A DNA stretch of 64,000 nucleotides from Bolinopsis microptera (lineage: Eukaryota; Ctenophora; Tentaculata; Lobata; Bolinopsidae): contig NC_087084.1 in the NCBI RefSeq assembly GCF_026151205.1, forward strand, positions 8,922,894-8,986,893, in the 5' to 3' direction. Within the stretch, counting starts at the first letter, position 1. Every line of letters starts with the position of its first letter. The notes beneath the pieces are model-generated. The model searched no databases and was not told the origin of the DNA. It saw nothing but the letters and a program-made list of their open reading frames with translations. The position numbers were made by a program, and so were the translations under genes. This document shows positions 36,801 through 44,892 of this stretch, one piece after another.

Positions 36801-39800
36801 CCACTGGCCACTCCAACGACTAGGAGGAGACCTCTTCAATCTTCATGTAGCATGTATGTATTAATATTTAACCGGGGTAAGCACAGGGCTCCAATGCTCT
36901 AAATTACAGTGGTCATGATCTATCCTATAGTGATAATGACCACAGTCCCCTGCATTCCTTGATAGGCCTATAATTACCAAATTTTAAATGAACGATATCT
37001 CATTCTACAGAATGATGAGAGCGTAAAGAGAATGCTTCCGAGAATCAGCACAATGAAGGGTATAAGATGCTGTTGGAATTTCAATTATTCATATTCCGCC
37101 CAGAGTCCCTAGACAACTGCAATTAAATATACAAGGGCAACTAAGTAAGGTGTAGTGACCTGGGGGTCACACCTAGACAATCCAAAATCATCAGGTTTGC
37201 AATATACAGCAGCAGCTGTCGCAAATCCAGTCGTGGATAACGTTTCTTGAACCAGTAGTGCGTCCAGGAATGAAGGTGATTGAAGAAGACATGTTGATGT
37301 TGTTCGATGCTTTGGTAGAATTATCGTGACGTTATTTATGGCCCAAGCATATGAACTTGTTATCCCAATCGGAGATATACCTTCATACGATGCCGCGATG
37401 CGTGTGATAGGAATGAGGATCATATGCTGCTTAAGAGTTACCCAGTGGATCACACACTGCATACGTGGCTTGAACTGACACGAAGGAATTATGATCAGTG
37501 GATAACTTCGAAACACGTGATGTGAACCGACGAATCGTATTCGCAAGATCACTTCGAAATAAGTGACGTGAACCGACCCGACGAATCACTTAATGGTCCA
37601 TAAGAAGGATAGGATGTGACCTGAACTTGGAAATAAGTCAGGATATTTTGTCGCACTAGAGTACGCTACCTAATAATAATAATAATAATAGGATTATGGC
37701 CACATGGCCATCTCGACAAAACTTGAAACCCAACTGCACTCTACGCTATTGCAGTTCGCACAATATTATCAAAAAGAAAAATGTTCCTATCCGGAACATT
37801 TAATGATTAATTATTTTTAGGACGTTAACATGTAGTTCTGAATTTAACAATCAAGAAACATTGATTCCTCGGTATTTAGCAATCAATGGGTTATTAGACA
37901 TGAAATGTGCATATGAATCATGCTCACATGTATTTATTTTTGACATCAAGGTTTCGCTGAGATCCCAGAAGTGACCCTTTGACGATGCTCCACTCGCTAT
38001 CAGTTCATTTTTATAACATTGAAGTCGAGCTTTGAATGCGTCTACTGAACTGGCTTCTTTAACCGAACTTGGTACTTTGTTCCAGTAATTGGCAACACGG
38101 TTACTGAGGACCTGATTTCCTCTTTTATCTTTTAGGATCTTGGTACCGCTACGTGATATCCTGAAAAGATCTTGTCCATAGTCCACTTTACCCGTCGTTA
38201 TTTTAAAGGTTTCAATAAGATCACCCCTCATACGGCGCTCCAGTAGTGTTGTTAACTGGAGGATTCTCAGTCTCTCATCGTATGGTAGGATACCAATCCC
38301 GTCGATTATTCGTGTAAATTCTCTCTGAACGTCTTCTATCTTCTTAATAGTCCTCCAGTTTCCGTGCTCTGCTGGTAGATTCCACACTTGCACAGCGTAT
38401 TCGATGTGAGGTCGAACTAGAGTTCTGTAGACATTTAGCATAACAAATTTGTTACGGCAGATCAAACTTCGTTTGATCCAGCCTATAACAGACTTTGCTT
38501 TTTTCACGGACTTATCTATATGATCACTCCAGTCCAGGTTTCTGGTAGTTAGAACTCCAAGATCCTTTTCTGCCTTCACTTGGGGGAGGCGTTCCCCATT
38601 CATGAAGTACTCGTGCATTGGATTGTTACGCCCAATATGTAGTACCTTACACTTGCCATCCTTCACATTGAATCTTAGGAGCCATTCCTTCTCCCACGCA
38701 TTGAGTTTCAGTATATCATCTTGTGCAACACTGTGCTTAGCTGTGCTCGTTACTAGCTTAAGATCGTCCGCAAAGAGTGATACGAAGCTCTCAATTCCAT
38801 CAGGGAGATCATTTATGAAGAGCAGGAAGAGCAGGGGGCCCAGCACGGTTCCTTGAGGGACCCCAGATGTTACAGCAAACACTCTAGAAAATGATGATCC
38901 AACCCTGACGCGAAATGTTCTTCCTGTTAGAAAGTCTTCCACGACTGCAAGGGTGTTGCCAGATATTCCAAAGGATTGTAATTTTCTCAGCAATCGTTTG
39001 TGTGGTACAGAATCGAAAGCCTTCTGAAAATCGAGATACAGTATATCAGCTGACCCGTCCTTCTCTAGTATCTCACTGACAATGTCCATACATTCCAGTA
39101 GGTTCGAGACGCAGGATCTTTTTGGTAGGAAACCGTGTTGTTCATTCACAATCATGGGGGATACGTGAGCTAGAATATGGTTCCTTAAAAACCTCTCAAA
39201 GATCTTGGAAAGAACGCACGTTAGGCTAATAGGGCGATAATTGCTGGCTTGGGATTTATCCCCCTTTTTATGCAATGCAGTGACATTTGCCTGCTTCCAG
39301 ATTTCGGGAATCTTTCCCTCGTTGTAGCATTTTTGGAACAGTGCTGTGACTGAATCAGCAAACTGTTTGTTTTCGGCTAGTGTTTTCAAAAGCTTGGGGT
39401 GTATATCATCAGGTCCAACGGACTTCCAGATGTTAACTTTACGAAGTTGATCTTGAACTTCACTTGTATTGAATTTCAGGTCAGGAATCGTCTCCTTTGC
39501 GCTGTCTCCGGGTAGTGGGTCAGGTATTGAGGCCTGATCCTCCTTTACAAACGTGCTCTCAAAGAAAATCCCAAGTTGGTTAGCCATATCATGTGCTGAG
39601 TGGAGTTCATCCCCACTAGCATCTCTGATTCCAGATATTGCAGCCCTAATCTTGCGCTTGGAGTTCATATAGCTGTAGAAAGCTTTTGGATTTATTTTTA
39701 GCTGGGCTGCTGCTTTATTCTCATAGCATATCATGAGCTGCTGTTGCTTCTTCTCGTAAGCACTCTGCTGATGTAGTGCATGATTCAGGTTTTTTGATGT

Positions 39801-42720
39801 CGGGTCGTTTTCAAAAATAGACCACAGTTTTTCTTTTAGCTTCCGTGCCTTGATTAGACATGGTTTGTCCCAGACCGATCGTGATTTTATTGCACCTGCA
39901 CGATTTATCCTCAATTTGACGACTGGAACAGCTTCAGCAATGGTGTTGGCATTGGCCTGAATCAGATTCCAGTGCTCTTCAATAGTCAAGTCATGATTGG
40001 CACTCCATTGCAGCGGCCCTGCTGTATCAATGATTAGATCTTTGTTTGCTTTTGACCAATTTTTCTTCTGTTGAGTCACATACTCATCATGGTTAGCAAT
40101 TGACCACTTACTGATAATTCCCACATGGTCTGATTTTCCCAGCGGTGCGGTTATTTGAACTTCCTGAAATATGGCGGGGTCTGAAGTCATAACATTGTCA
40201 AGAGTTGACGATTGCACTGTTGTTAAAACCTTCCTTCTGCGAGTTTTAACATCGTCTCCGATAACCCAACTGAGATCATGTTTTGCGAAAAAATCAAGAT
40301 AGCACTGTTGAATCAGGAATTTTTGATTAATTGAATTATTCGGACATTTAACTACACCTAAATCCCACACAACATCAGGAAGATTGAAATCTCCCATCAT
40401 GATTAGTTCGGTATTAGGGGCTAGATTTTCAATCGCTACGGACAGATTAGATAACATTGATTGACACTTATCGATTGTTAATGAAGGGGATCGGTATATA
40501 ACAAATAATGCAATATCAATACAATCAGAATTTAGCATGACACATATGCAATCAGGTACATTTATTGTTACATTGTGAGATTGGATAGAATCATGCACAT
40601 ATATACAAGAACCACCACCTTTCCCCGTTAATCGATCTACTCTATACAGCCTAAAGTTCGCTAATGCTACCTCTGCATCATACACATCTGCACTGAACAT
40701 TGTTTCTGTAATTCCCAAAACCTTGCAGTCGCTGGATTCGGCTACAATTTGCAGTTCACTGATTTTATTCTTCAAGTCATTTGCATTTGAATAAAAAACT
40801 TTCAGAAAATGACTAGCATTGTTTCTTAGTTTAGAGTTATAACTAGAGACAGCTAATAGGTCGCAACGTTGCCGGAGTTTTCCGATTCCGTACCACCTGT
40901 CAATAGTCCCTTGGAACCACTGTCCTTCGTCCGCTCCCGTCTTTTTTGCCGCGCCTCGTAGTTCGCCCTTCTTTCAGCCTGGGATAAGTCTGGATTTATC
41001 CAGTAGTCCTCACCATCCTTGAGAACCTTGCAGCCATTTCCGTACTTGTGCTTGCTACGGGCAAGATCCGGTGTCGCAAGCACAACAACAAGGGGTCGTG
41101 GCTTTGTTCTTTCCTTATTAGAGCCAGACCCGAGAGGGGGACCAGCTCTGTAGCAGCGTTCTATCTGGTCGGTTGTGACATCTAGAACCGTGGCAGCTAT
41201 CAGCTTATCGGCTGCGATCCTGTCCTTTATCTCTGTTAGTGAGCTCTCGGGAACAGTAGTGATCACGACGTTCCTGATACGCTTCTCTTTGTCGAACACA
41301 TCAGCTTCCTGTCGAGCTGTGGTCTGAGATACAATCTCAGACTGGCTTTCCTTAAGCGCAGATGCTAAACTGTTCTCGAAACATTTCTTCGTCTCGCGGC
41401 CAATGATACTTTCTGTATTCTTCACAACGTCAGCAAATGTTTTTGTCATTTTGTCTGTTTTGACTATCGTGGAGACAGTTTCAGTCATAATCTCTTTCAG
41501 GTGTTCTTTAACGACCTGCTTCACTTCTTTCTTCATATCTATACCTGATACATCAAGATCTTGCTTCCAGTTTTCCAAAACAGTCTTGACTTCACCAACA
41601 ACGTCACTATAGGTCCCAATTAGCGTATCTGCTCGGGCATTCAAGCTCTTGTTTTCCGTTTGCAACTCTCTGATTATGAGCTGCAAATCTTTGATCTCAG
41701 CCGATGCTCGCACATTCTCCTTTACAATGTAAGTGTATGATGTAGCACCCTTATCAGTGATAACAGGCAGAATGCTTGACTTCATGAGGTTGAAAATCTT
41801 CAGCTTTGAATTATCAAACGCCTTTTGACTGTCTTCCTTCGATCTGTTGCTTTTATTTATAGTCGGGAAACTATCCAATATATCGGAAATTTCAGTGTAG
41901 GCCGTCTGAGCCTTGGCTATATGGTCGGGCATCAAGTTACAAGTACAAGGGGTGCAGTACTGTTAGTGTTAAAACGAAGAGAGAGAAATTTGACGCAAAA
42001 CAAAAACAGATTTTCAGAACTGAAAACTACCTGGATCGTAGTGCGACACGTACTGTAGTGCGACAGAGGATGTTTTTGTCGGACTTCGCACTAGAGTACG
42101 TGTCGCACTAGAGTACGTGTCGCACTACAGTACGATTACCATAACCTGTCCGTAGACATATATGGATGATTCAGATGGAGAATTGGAGAATCAAGATACA
42201 TCGGTTTATATTCGCAGACGATTACTGTGATGGCGTCTGCAACATGAAGCATCATTAATAATGACATTATGGCAAAGCAAAGGCAAGCTACAATTTTCCT
42301 TAGGCGCTGGAAATTGATCCGGTGGAATGGGTTGGAGACATTAATGGTGATGGAGATGGTCATCACGAGATTGAACACCTTGGACCAGTTGACACCAGGG
42401 AGGGCAGTTAGCATGTAGTAAACCAAGCTCCTATAAAGAACAGTCACATCAACCAGTCCTGTGTACGCTAGGATACTGATCACTGAGAGTACCAACTCTC
42501 CTTGTGCTCTGACTCTTAGAATGTCAGACAGGGCAATACCCATGAACAAACTGGGGATCAGCTTGTTTCTGTCCTTGTAGTAATTGATAAAGATGACAAT
42601 GTTTTGGATCACAACTATCAGACTCAAATGTATGGTGAGAGGGGCTAGGTAGAAGAATGCTCCTTTGAAGACTAGGAAGACGGTGTGGTCAGGAAGGTGT
42701 TTTACGCTCGACTGGTTCAT
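21383..42720 (-). CDS. Seven-helix receptor (class A GPCR-like), first and last recognised exons
   Basis: Exon 42720-42146 starts with ATG and encodes about four hydrophobic helices: FFYLAPLTIHLSLIVVIQNI, then a segment with FMGIALSD as in helix two, then helices three and four around a SNPFHRINFQRLRK loop. It ends in phase 2 at a GTTATG donor. Exon 21739-21383 follows a CAG acceptor in phase 0. It encodes ITVFSISPLFFICNAAYFL (helix six) and a helix-seven block ending LPLIYAVLYPVILICRK, then a short cytoplasmic tail and stop. The helix-five exon, which must start in phase 2 and end in phase 0, was not identified. The usual DRY motif is not visible. The 20-kb intron is filled with transposons. 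That the two exons belong to one gene is inferred from strand, order and complementary helices. Confidence 0.6.
21765..22435. repeat. Left arm of a dispersed long inverted repeat
   Basis: This segment is the inverse of 35070-35590 continued at 36945-37115. Shared landmarks are GCCGACTAGGATATTTTGTG, TCCTATCACGTGAC and GGCCCAGAGAATCGAAAATA. A poly-G run (about 22439-22460) follows the inner end. Confidence 0.7.
22436..23245. other. No gene recognised; contains a perfect hairpin
   Basis: A perfect 19-bp-arm palindrome with a one-base centre lies at 22515-22553. The open frames at 22605-22832 and on the opposite strand have no recognised domain. Confidence 0.45.
23246..23809 (+). repeat. 564-bp direct repeat, left copy
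   Basis: It matches 33849-34412 at a constant offset of 10603 bp, with no indel seen. It directly precedes the 5' end of the 10-kb LINE; the other copy directly follows its poly(A) tail. It includes a short TG microsatellite near 23363. Confidence 0.85.
24124..25197 (+). CDS. LINE ORF1 protein with coiled coil and SGNH esterase-like domain (357 aa)
   Basis: The N-terminal ~50 residues are serine- and proline-rich. Residues about 55-140 form a heptad-like region (RLDAISNKLESFDSRLNSIS) that suggests a coiled coil and oligomer formation. From about residue 160 the motifs ALLGDSNSGG, AVGTNNL and DSFHLNESG appear in order. They match the Ser, Asn and Asp-x-x-His blocks of SGNH esterases, a domain known in ORF1 of several LINE clades. 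The C-terminus is basic (IKRGQRRPNDPP). The frame is open throughout. In the element this protein would act as the RNA-binding partner of ORF2. Confidence 0.8.
   Translation: MSSILGYFSGSPPQNSDNKRTLDDVSASSSPSDKDTKRPNLNVSRSPIKSEEQSMVTLIENLFVNFSNQTVARLDAISNKLESFDSRLNSISLKLDSYDTRMSCIEERAGSHQLETTDLSDRVVALENLNVELEAKIETLSGSNSANLESGWEPVGSPETKIALLGDSNSGGKIKFGQGKGTLGAALPGSDTFVAKVEDLPEPETYNGISDLILAVGTNNLKVDSCIPEDLVKSTFTYISKVRKAHPSCHIFCPGVLPSTSTVINTRITKYNFYLNDMCQHLPNASYVDMKTFQSNNGKLLPKFSVGNSDSFHLNESGLKVYFSRLKFSLRARHGLPNIKRGQRRPNDPPASSGNHS
25198..26281 (+). other. Inter-ORF region of the LINE
   Basis: About 1.1 kb lies between the two LINE ORFs. A 127-residue open frame at 25869-26252 has no recognised domain. 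A G-rich tract lies just before the ORF2 start. Confidence 0.5.
26282..28682 (+). pseudogene. LINE ORF2, endonuclease and reverse-transcriptase part (frameshifted)
   Basis: The endonuclease starts in frame at 26282 with PKIGSFNCNGMGNPIKRN and CLQETHS. It shifts frame near 26614 to LVNVYCPNND and FVGDWNTVL, and shifts again near a G-run at 26781. A third break lies between RLNRGAEAR and FNKKYKTQSRLDFFL; the SDH motif follows as GYKSDHSYIS. The reverse transcriptase is open to 28682: NWRPITLLNIDYKI, then LQIDFEKCFDSVEH, GLHQGSPLSP and the catalytic FADD at about 28422. The frame ends at the insertion of the DNA transposon. Three breaks show that the copy cannot make an active protein. Confidence 0.85.
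30246..30322 (-). other. tRNA-derived sequence (SINE head or tRNA pseudogene)
   Basis: On the minus strand the A box reads TAGCCTAGCGG and the B box GGTTCGAATCC, both perfect RNA polymerase III promoter matches at normal tRNA spacing. The anticodon loop would be CTTCTGC, giving anticodon TCT (arginine). The two acceptor strands do not pair, so an intact tRNA is unlikely. The sequence lies inside the DNA transposon. Confidence 0.7.
30840..31103 (+). pseudogene. C-terminal CXC-type cysteine-rich relic
   Basis: A frame ending at 31103 contains ISCKCLKSGCGNACSCRKAG then HCGSTCLKCQDNCSN, nine cysteines in close spacing. Just upstream is WDENDLDPISWDG in another frame, followed by VPVTTLMSTAPKKLIQ. 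This order (tryptophan-rich stretch, then V-x-TT-x4-AP, then the cysteine cluster) recalls the C-terminal tail of many invertebrate transposon-linked proteins. It lies in the nested transposon and is broken at its 5' side. It may be the last remnant of the element's own protein or captured sequence. Confidence 0.5.
31872..33270 (+). pseudogene. LINE ORF2, C-terminal part after the insertion
   Basis: After the nested transposon the frame continues with NSNYNDKLIKVRSWINRW and RDLTVMGK, the usual region following the reverse transcriptase in L1/Tx1 elements. LPRPDASFIRTFDTIIFHFL follows. The conserved C-terminal zinc-like motif appears as CSLCKTYLETIPHIYLHC near 32940-32995. A small frameshift near 33085 precedes the last stretch (AKWYISKKFQAGD), which ends at a TAG around 33268. 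Confidence 0.8.
33742..33848 (+). repeat. Poly(A)-rich LINE tail
   Basis: About 105 bp of A with scattered single G marks the 3' end of the LINE on the plus strand. Confidence 0.95.
33849..34412 (+). repeat. 564-bp direct repeat, right copy
   Basis: It matches 23246-23809 from the first base after the poly(A) tail. The match ends at ...GGACTCCGT, where the left copy runs into the LINE 5' end. Confidence 0.85.
34490..34610 (+). pseudogene. Short LINE ORF2 fragment (endonuclease-RT linker)
   Basis: One frame reads HREEQAAAKVKANPKYFYSY then NAKKFSKKKS. The NPKxFYxY motif is typical of the linker between endonuclease and reverse transcriptase in CR1/Jockey LINEs. No flanking parts were found. 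Confidence 0.5.
35732..36283 (-). pseudogene. FLYWCH-type zinc-finger fragment (183-aa frame)
   Basis: Within the frame, TTSTWRCQKYRVKKCPAHVF followed by HSHDHD gives the C...C...H-x-H spacing of the FLYWCH zinc finger. An alanine- and glutamate-rich helical region follows (EKAEFRAELKRKA) and a charged C-terminus. FLYWCH fingers occur in host proteins and in Mutator-like transposons. This one lies in the insertion splitting an inverted-repeat arm, so a transposon origin is more likely. No transposase core was seen next to it. Confidence 0.6.
36560..36850 (+). pseudogene. Decayed LINE C-terminal fragment
   Basis: GHVVRMPEHSFP in one frame and LRGRLRKGWMACVLED in another match the C-terminal GH-x-RM ... 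RGRP-x-K-x-W-x-D region found after reverse transcriptase in many LINEs. At least one frameshift and several stops are present. Confidence 0.55.
37109..37552 (-). other. Unassigned 147-residue open frame
   Basis: The frame contains PKHRTTSTCLLQ and a hydrophobic end VTTPYLVALVYLIAVV. It is on the same strand as the receptor gene and could hold the missing helix-five exon. However, no convincing splice pair or helix-five pattern was found, and part of it overlaps a repeat arm. I regard it as unassigned. Confidence 0.2.
37851..40775 (-). CDS. LINE ORF2: AP-like endonuclease plus reverse transcriptase (~974 aa)
   Basis: Endonuclease motifs come first: GITETMFSADV, then MMGDFNLPDVVWD and GKSDHVGIISKW. 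The reverse transcriptase follows from about residue 480: SNYRPISLTCVLSKIFERFL, GFLPKRSCVSNLL, YLDFQKAFDSVPH, SGVPQGTVLGPLLF and the catalytic FADD. The C-terminal block LRPHIEYAVQVWN is the usual LVRP-x-LEY motif of CR1/Jockey types. The open frame extends upstream of 40775 through FYSNANDLKNK, the normal endonuclease start, and past the ORF1 stop without an ATG. ORF2 may therefore be translated by frameshift or reinitiation. It nicks target DNA and primes reverse transcription of its own RNA. Confidence 0.9.
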   Translation of the reverse strand: MKNKISELQIVAESSDCKVLGITETMFSADVYDAEVALANFRLYRVDRLTGKGGGSCIYVHDSIQSHNVTINVPDCICVMLNSDCIDIALFVIYRSPSLTIDKCQSMLSNLSVAIENLAPNTELIMMGDFNLPDVVWDLGVVKCPNNSINQKFLIQQCYLDFFAKHDLSWVIGDDVKTRRRKVLTTVQSSTLDNVMTSDPAIFQEVQITAPLGKSDHVGIISKWSIANHDEYVTQQKKNWSKANKDLIIDTAGPLQWSANHDLTIEEHWNLIQANANTIAEAVPVVKLRINRAGAIKSRSVWDKPCLIKARKLKEKLWSIFENDPTSKNLNHALHQQSAYEKKQQQLMICYENKAAAQLKINPKAFYSYMNSKRKIRAAISGIRDASGDELHSAHDMANQLGIFFESTFVKEDQASIPDPLPGDSAKETIPDLKFNTSEVQDQLRKVNIWKSVGPDDIHPKLLKTLAENKQFADSVTALFQKCYNEGKIPEIWKQANVTALHKKGDKSQASNYRPISLTCVLSKIFERFLRNHILAHVSPMIVNEQHGFLPKRSCVSNLLECMDIVSEILEKDGSADILYLDFQKAFDSVPHKRLLRKLQSFGISGNTLAVVEDFLTGRTFRVRVGSSFSRVFAVTSGVPQGTVLGPLLFLLFINDLPDGIESFVSLFADDLKLVTSTAKHSVAQDDILKLNAWEKEWLLRFNVKDGKCKVLHIGRNNPMHEYFMNGERLPQVKAEKDLGVLTTRNLDWSDHIDKSVKKAKSVIGWIKRSLICRNKFVMLNVYRTLVRPHIEYAVQVWNLPAEHGNWRTIKKIEDVQREFTRIIDGIGILPYDERLRILQLTTLLERRMRGDLIETFKITTGKVDYGQDLFRISRSGTKILKDKRGNQVLSNRVANYWNKVPSSVKEASSVDAFKARLQCYKNELIASGASSKGHFWDLSETLMSKINTCEHDSYAHFMSNNPLIAKYRGINVS
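40853..41935 (-). CDS. LINE ORF1 protein (360 aa), coiled coil plus RRM/CTD-like region
   Basis: The N-terminal half is helical and heptad-rich (ELQTENKSLNARADTLIGTY). The C-terminal half contains RNVVITTVPESSLTEIKDRI, QIERCYRAGPP, RPLVVVLATPDLARSK and a basic tail RRANYEARQKRRERTK. This order matches L1-type ORF1, where an RNA-recognition fold is followed by a C-terminal domain. The protein would coat the element's RNA. The stop at 40853-40855 lies about 80 bp before the first usual initiator of ORF2. Confidence 0.8.
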   Translation of the reverse strand: MMPDHIAKAQTAYTEISDILDSFPTINKSNRSKEDSQKAFDNSKLKIFNLMKSSILPVITDKGATSYTYIVKENVRASAEIKDLQLIIRELQTENKSLNARADTLIGTYSDVVGEVKTVLENWKQDLDVSGIDMKKEVKQVVKEHLKEIMTETVSTIVKTDKMTKTFADVVKNTESIIGRETKKCFENSLASALKESQSEIVSQTTARQEADVFDKEKRIRNVVITTVPESSLTEIKDRIAADKLIAATVLDVTTDQIERCYRAGPPLGSGSNKERTKPRPLVVVLATPDLARSKHKYGNGCKVLKDGEDYWINPDLSQAERRANYEARQKRRERTKDSGSKGLLTGGTESENSGNVATY

Positions 42721-43271
42721 AATCGTGCTGGTTAAAGGGATATCATGGTTAAATTAATGATGAAGATAAACTTTGCGAAAAGCAGTTCCTGAGTTCCTTA
42801 CTGAAAACTCGACAAATCATTAATCAAACCCAAGTTCAAGAGTTTTTTATAGCAATTACAAGTTAAATCAAAATAAGAAAGTAAAAAGGAAATAATGGAC
42901 GACGGACGTGGCACTTAATAAATTGAGCAACTTTTTCGGAAGAAAAATATTCATCAGCTAAGAGACATTACGGGAAGAAGGAGAACATATAAAATTGCCA
43001 ATATTCCGTTAACATTCTACTCAATCTACTATTATTACAGTATTACTATTCTACTTTTAGCTGTATATAAATTTGCAAAGAGAAGTTCAATAAAAATAGG
43101 AAAGGCATACCATTCTTGATTGGTACATTCTGTGGACATATCATACTTTGTTTCTTCGGAATATCTGAAGTATAATGTTTAAGTTCATGATATTCAACCT
43201 CTTGGAATTAAAACCTAAAAAGGTCGTCCCACATCCACTAAATTATATGCAATATTTTGTGTACCAAAATT
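42721..43271. other. Upstream of receptor exon; nothing recognised
   Basis: This should hold the 5' UTR or promoter of the minus-strand receptor gene. No clear core promoter motif was identified. Confidence 0.35.
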
Positions 43272-43437
43272 TGACCAAAACCCATAATCATGGGTAGAGT
43301 GGACCGCTGCCAGTGTCTCTCTTTTCCAAAAAAAAGGAAATGATATTAATTTGAATAACCGTCTGCAAATGCAAATTGATACCGAGAATGAAATCGGTCG
43401 CTCGCTTTTCCCATTCATTCACGGCGTACGAATTGTA
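43272..43437. mobile_element. Truncated inverse copy of the 255-bp MITE
   Basis: It is the reverse complement of 19509-19674 with modest divergence, starting at the intact end TGACCAAAACCC and breaking off inside. Confidence 0.75.
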
Positions 43438-44400
43438 ATAAAGCTTATTCAGCTTGTTATTGTAATAAAGCTTATATAATAAAGATATATTTTATGACAT
43501 TTTAAGGGGGTATACAACCCAAATGACCTCACAAGAAGTTTAGTGACCGTCTAGCGCACCGATTGATTCCGGTCCCGGCCAAAAGAAAGCGGTTCCAGTC
43601 GAGCCTTGGATATATCTCTGATTGATTTCAATCAAATGAAATTTTGGTTAAGTGAGTTAATACTTCGCAGGAATAGACTTCGGAATTTAAGACAGTCAGT
43701 TAATCCTACTTGTCACAAATTATATTTGACTAGTCTCACATTTAAGTTTCCAAGTCACTTAGGAATTAGGATGCTAAATGACTTGTTAAAGTCAAGGTCC
43801 TTATCTGCAGGAGAAACACGAGGCTATTACTGAGAGACTCCAGAATTACATCAAGACTTCGCTACTCAACAGGTTTTTAACTCGAGTTATGGACTTAATC
43901 ATTTTATCAGAACTTGATCAAGATTCATGATAACATAATACTGATTTTCTGGTAATTTTTTTTTGGCTTTCGTTTAAACTGTTTGCCGGGGTTATTTAAT
44001 TGAGTCTTCCCACCCGGAGGCTTCCCTGTAATAATGTCATGTTGCAGGTTTGTTACAATCGATGAGAACAGTTCCTCGCTGGAATACAACCGGGAGAGGG
44101 CCGAGTTGTGTGGCGTGGAGGCTAAGATCTGGCTGAGTGGCAAGGGCTTCTTCTGTCACTGGTAGTGGTAATGTGACGTTTCACTGATGTTATATTAGTA
44201 TCGTAACTTATATCATATTCTATTAACTTATGTTAAACTTAATATCATAACTTAAAATAATTATTGTTCCGGACGGTAGTGCTTTTGCGGGGTGTAACAA
44301 GTTTACAGTTATAACCTCACTTTATTAATAATTGTTTGGTGTAATAATTGTTTTGTTAAACTAATGATTGCTTGGTGTATTTCTCTAACTAACATCTTGG
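43438..44400. other. No assigned gene; two unassigned open frames
   Basis: A plus-strand frame at 43606-43833 (RNRLRNLRQSVNPTCHKL) and a minus-strand frame at 43925-44143 (MPLSQILASTPHNSALSRLY) look compositionally coding, but I recognise neither. The second could be an exon, since a basic PGKQFKRKPKKN stretch follows. No splice model could be supported. Confidence 0.3.
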
Positions 44401-44404
44401 TCAG

Positions 44405-44656
44405 GCATATAAGATAGCTGCACGGAGGATGAGACTCGCAGGTCATTTAGCCAGACATGAAGAGCTATTGAGTCATCAACTTCTCTTCTGGGAACCCCTT
44501 CAAGGACATCGTCGAAGGGGAAGACCACATCTCACATACATTGATATCCTTCGGAAGGACACGGGGCTTGACGACAGCAAAGAGATTAACAAACTCATAC
44601 TGGATAGACAGATTTGGAAGAAGACTATTTCTGTTCGGACGTTGAAGCCGCCCTAA
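44405..44656 (+). pseudogene. LINE C-terminal fragment
   Basis: The frame RRMRLAGHLARHEELLSHQL, then HRRRGRPHLTYIDIL and DRQIWKKTI, matches the conserved C-terminal GH-x-R ... GRP-x3-W/Y-x-D ... DR-x-x-W block of LINE ORF2. The reverse transcriptase itself is absent, so it is a 5'-truncated copy. It ends near a short GTAAGTC repeat. Confidence 0.65.
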
Positions 44657-44892
44657 GTCGTAAGTCGTAAGTCAGGCATATACGGAGACCTCTCTGCTAG
44701 CTCCAGCTCCTACAAGGACCTAATCCTAAAACATCAACGTCCTGCTGTTATTCAGAGCACTGATGTGGCTGGACGGAGACCAACCTCTAAAATTAGACTT
44801 GTTCTTCCCGGTATGTGGTGTTTGTGGGAAGCCAGTGCCGTTAATAAAAATTAATCTTCTTTTCCTGTAGATTAATTTGTATCACCTGACGG

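Larger units (their letters stand above)
35070..37115. repeat. Right arm of the dispersed long inverted repeat, split by an insertion
   Basis: 35070-35590 and 36945-37115 together are the inverse of 21765-22435. The ~1.37-kb insertion between them is bordered by a ~50-bp near-identical direct repeat (about 35537-35586 and 36956-37006, beginning CCTTGA(C/T)AGGCCTATAATTA). Confidence 0.65.
37650..42134 (-). mobile_element. LINE retrotransposon with both ORFs open (CR1/Jockey-like)
   Basis: On the minus strand, ORF1 (41935-40853) and ORF2 (40775-37851) are both uninterrupted. A 3' UTR follows and ends in an ATT microsatellite tail at about 37671-37690. The sequence GTCGCACTAGAGTACG lies just outside the 3' tail (37650-37665) and recurs at the 5' end, where three 17-bp units occur at 42085-42134 and inverted copies at about 42031-42064. 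One of these may be a target duplication. The intact frames suggest a young copy. It sits in the receptor gene's intron, its 5' end 11 bp from that gene's exon donor. Confidence 0.8.

Noticed and set aside
37109-37552. Helix-five exon of the receptor gene.
   Set aside because: The hydrophobic end VTTPYLVALVYLIAVV is suggestive, but I could not find acceptor and donor sites with the needed phases together with a typical helix-five pattern.
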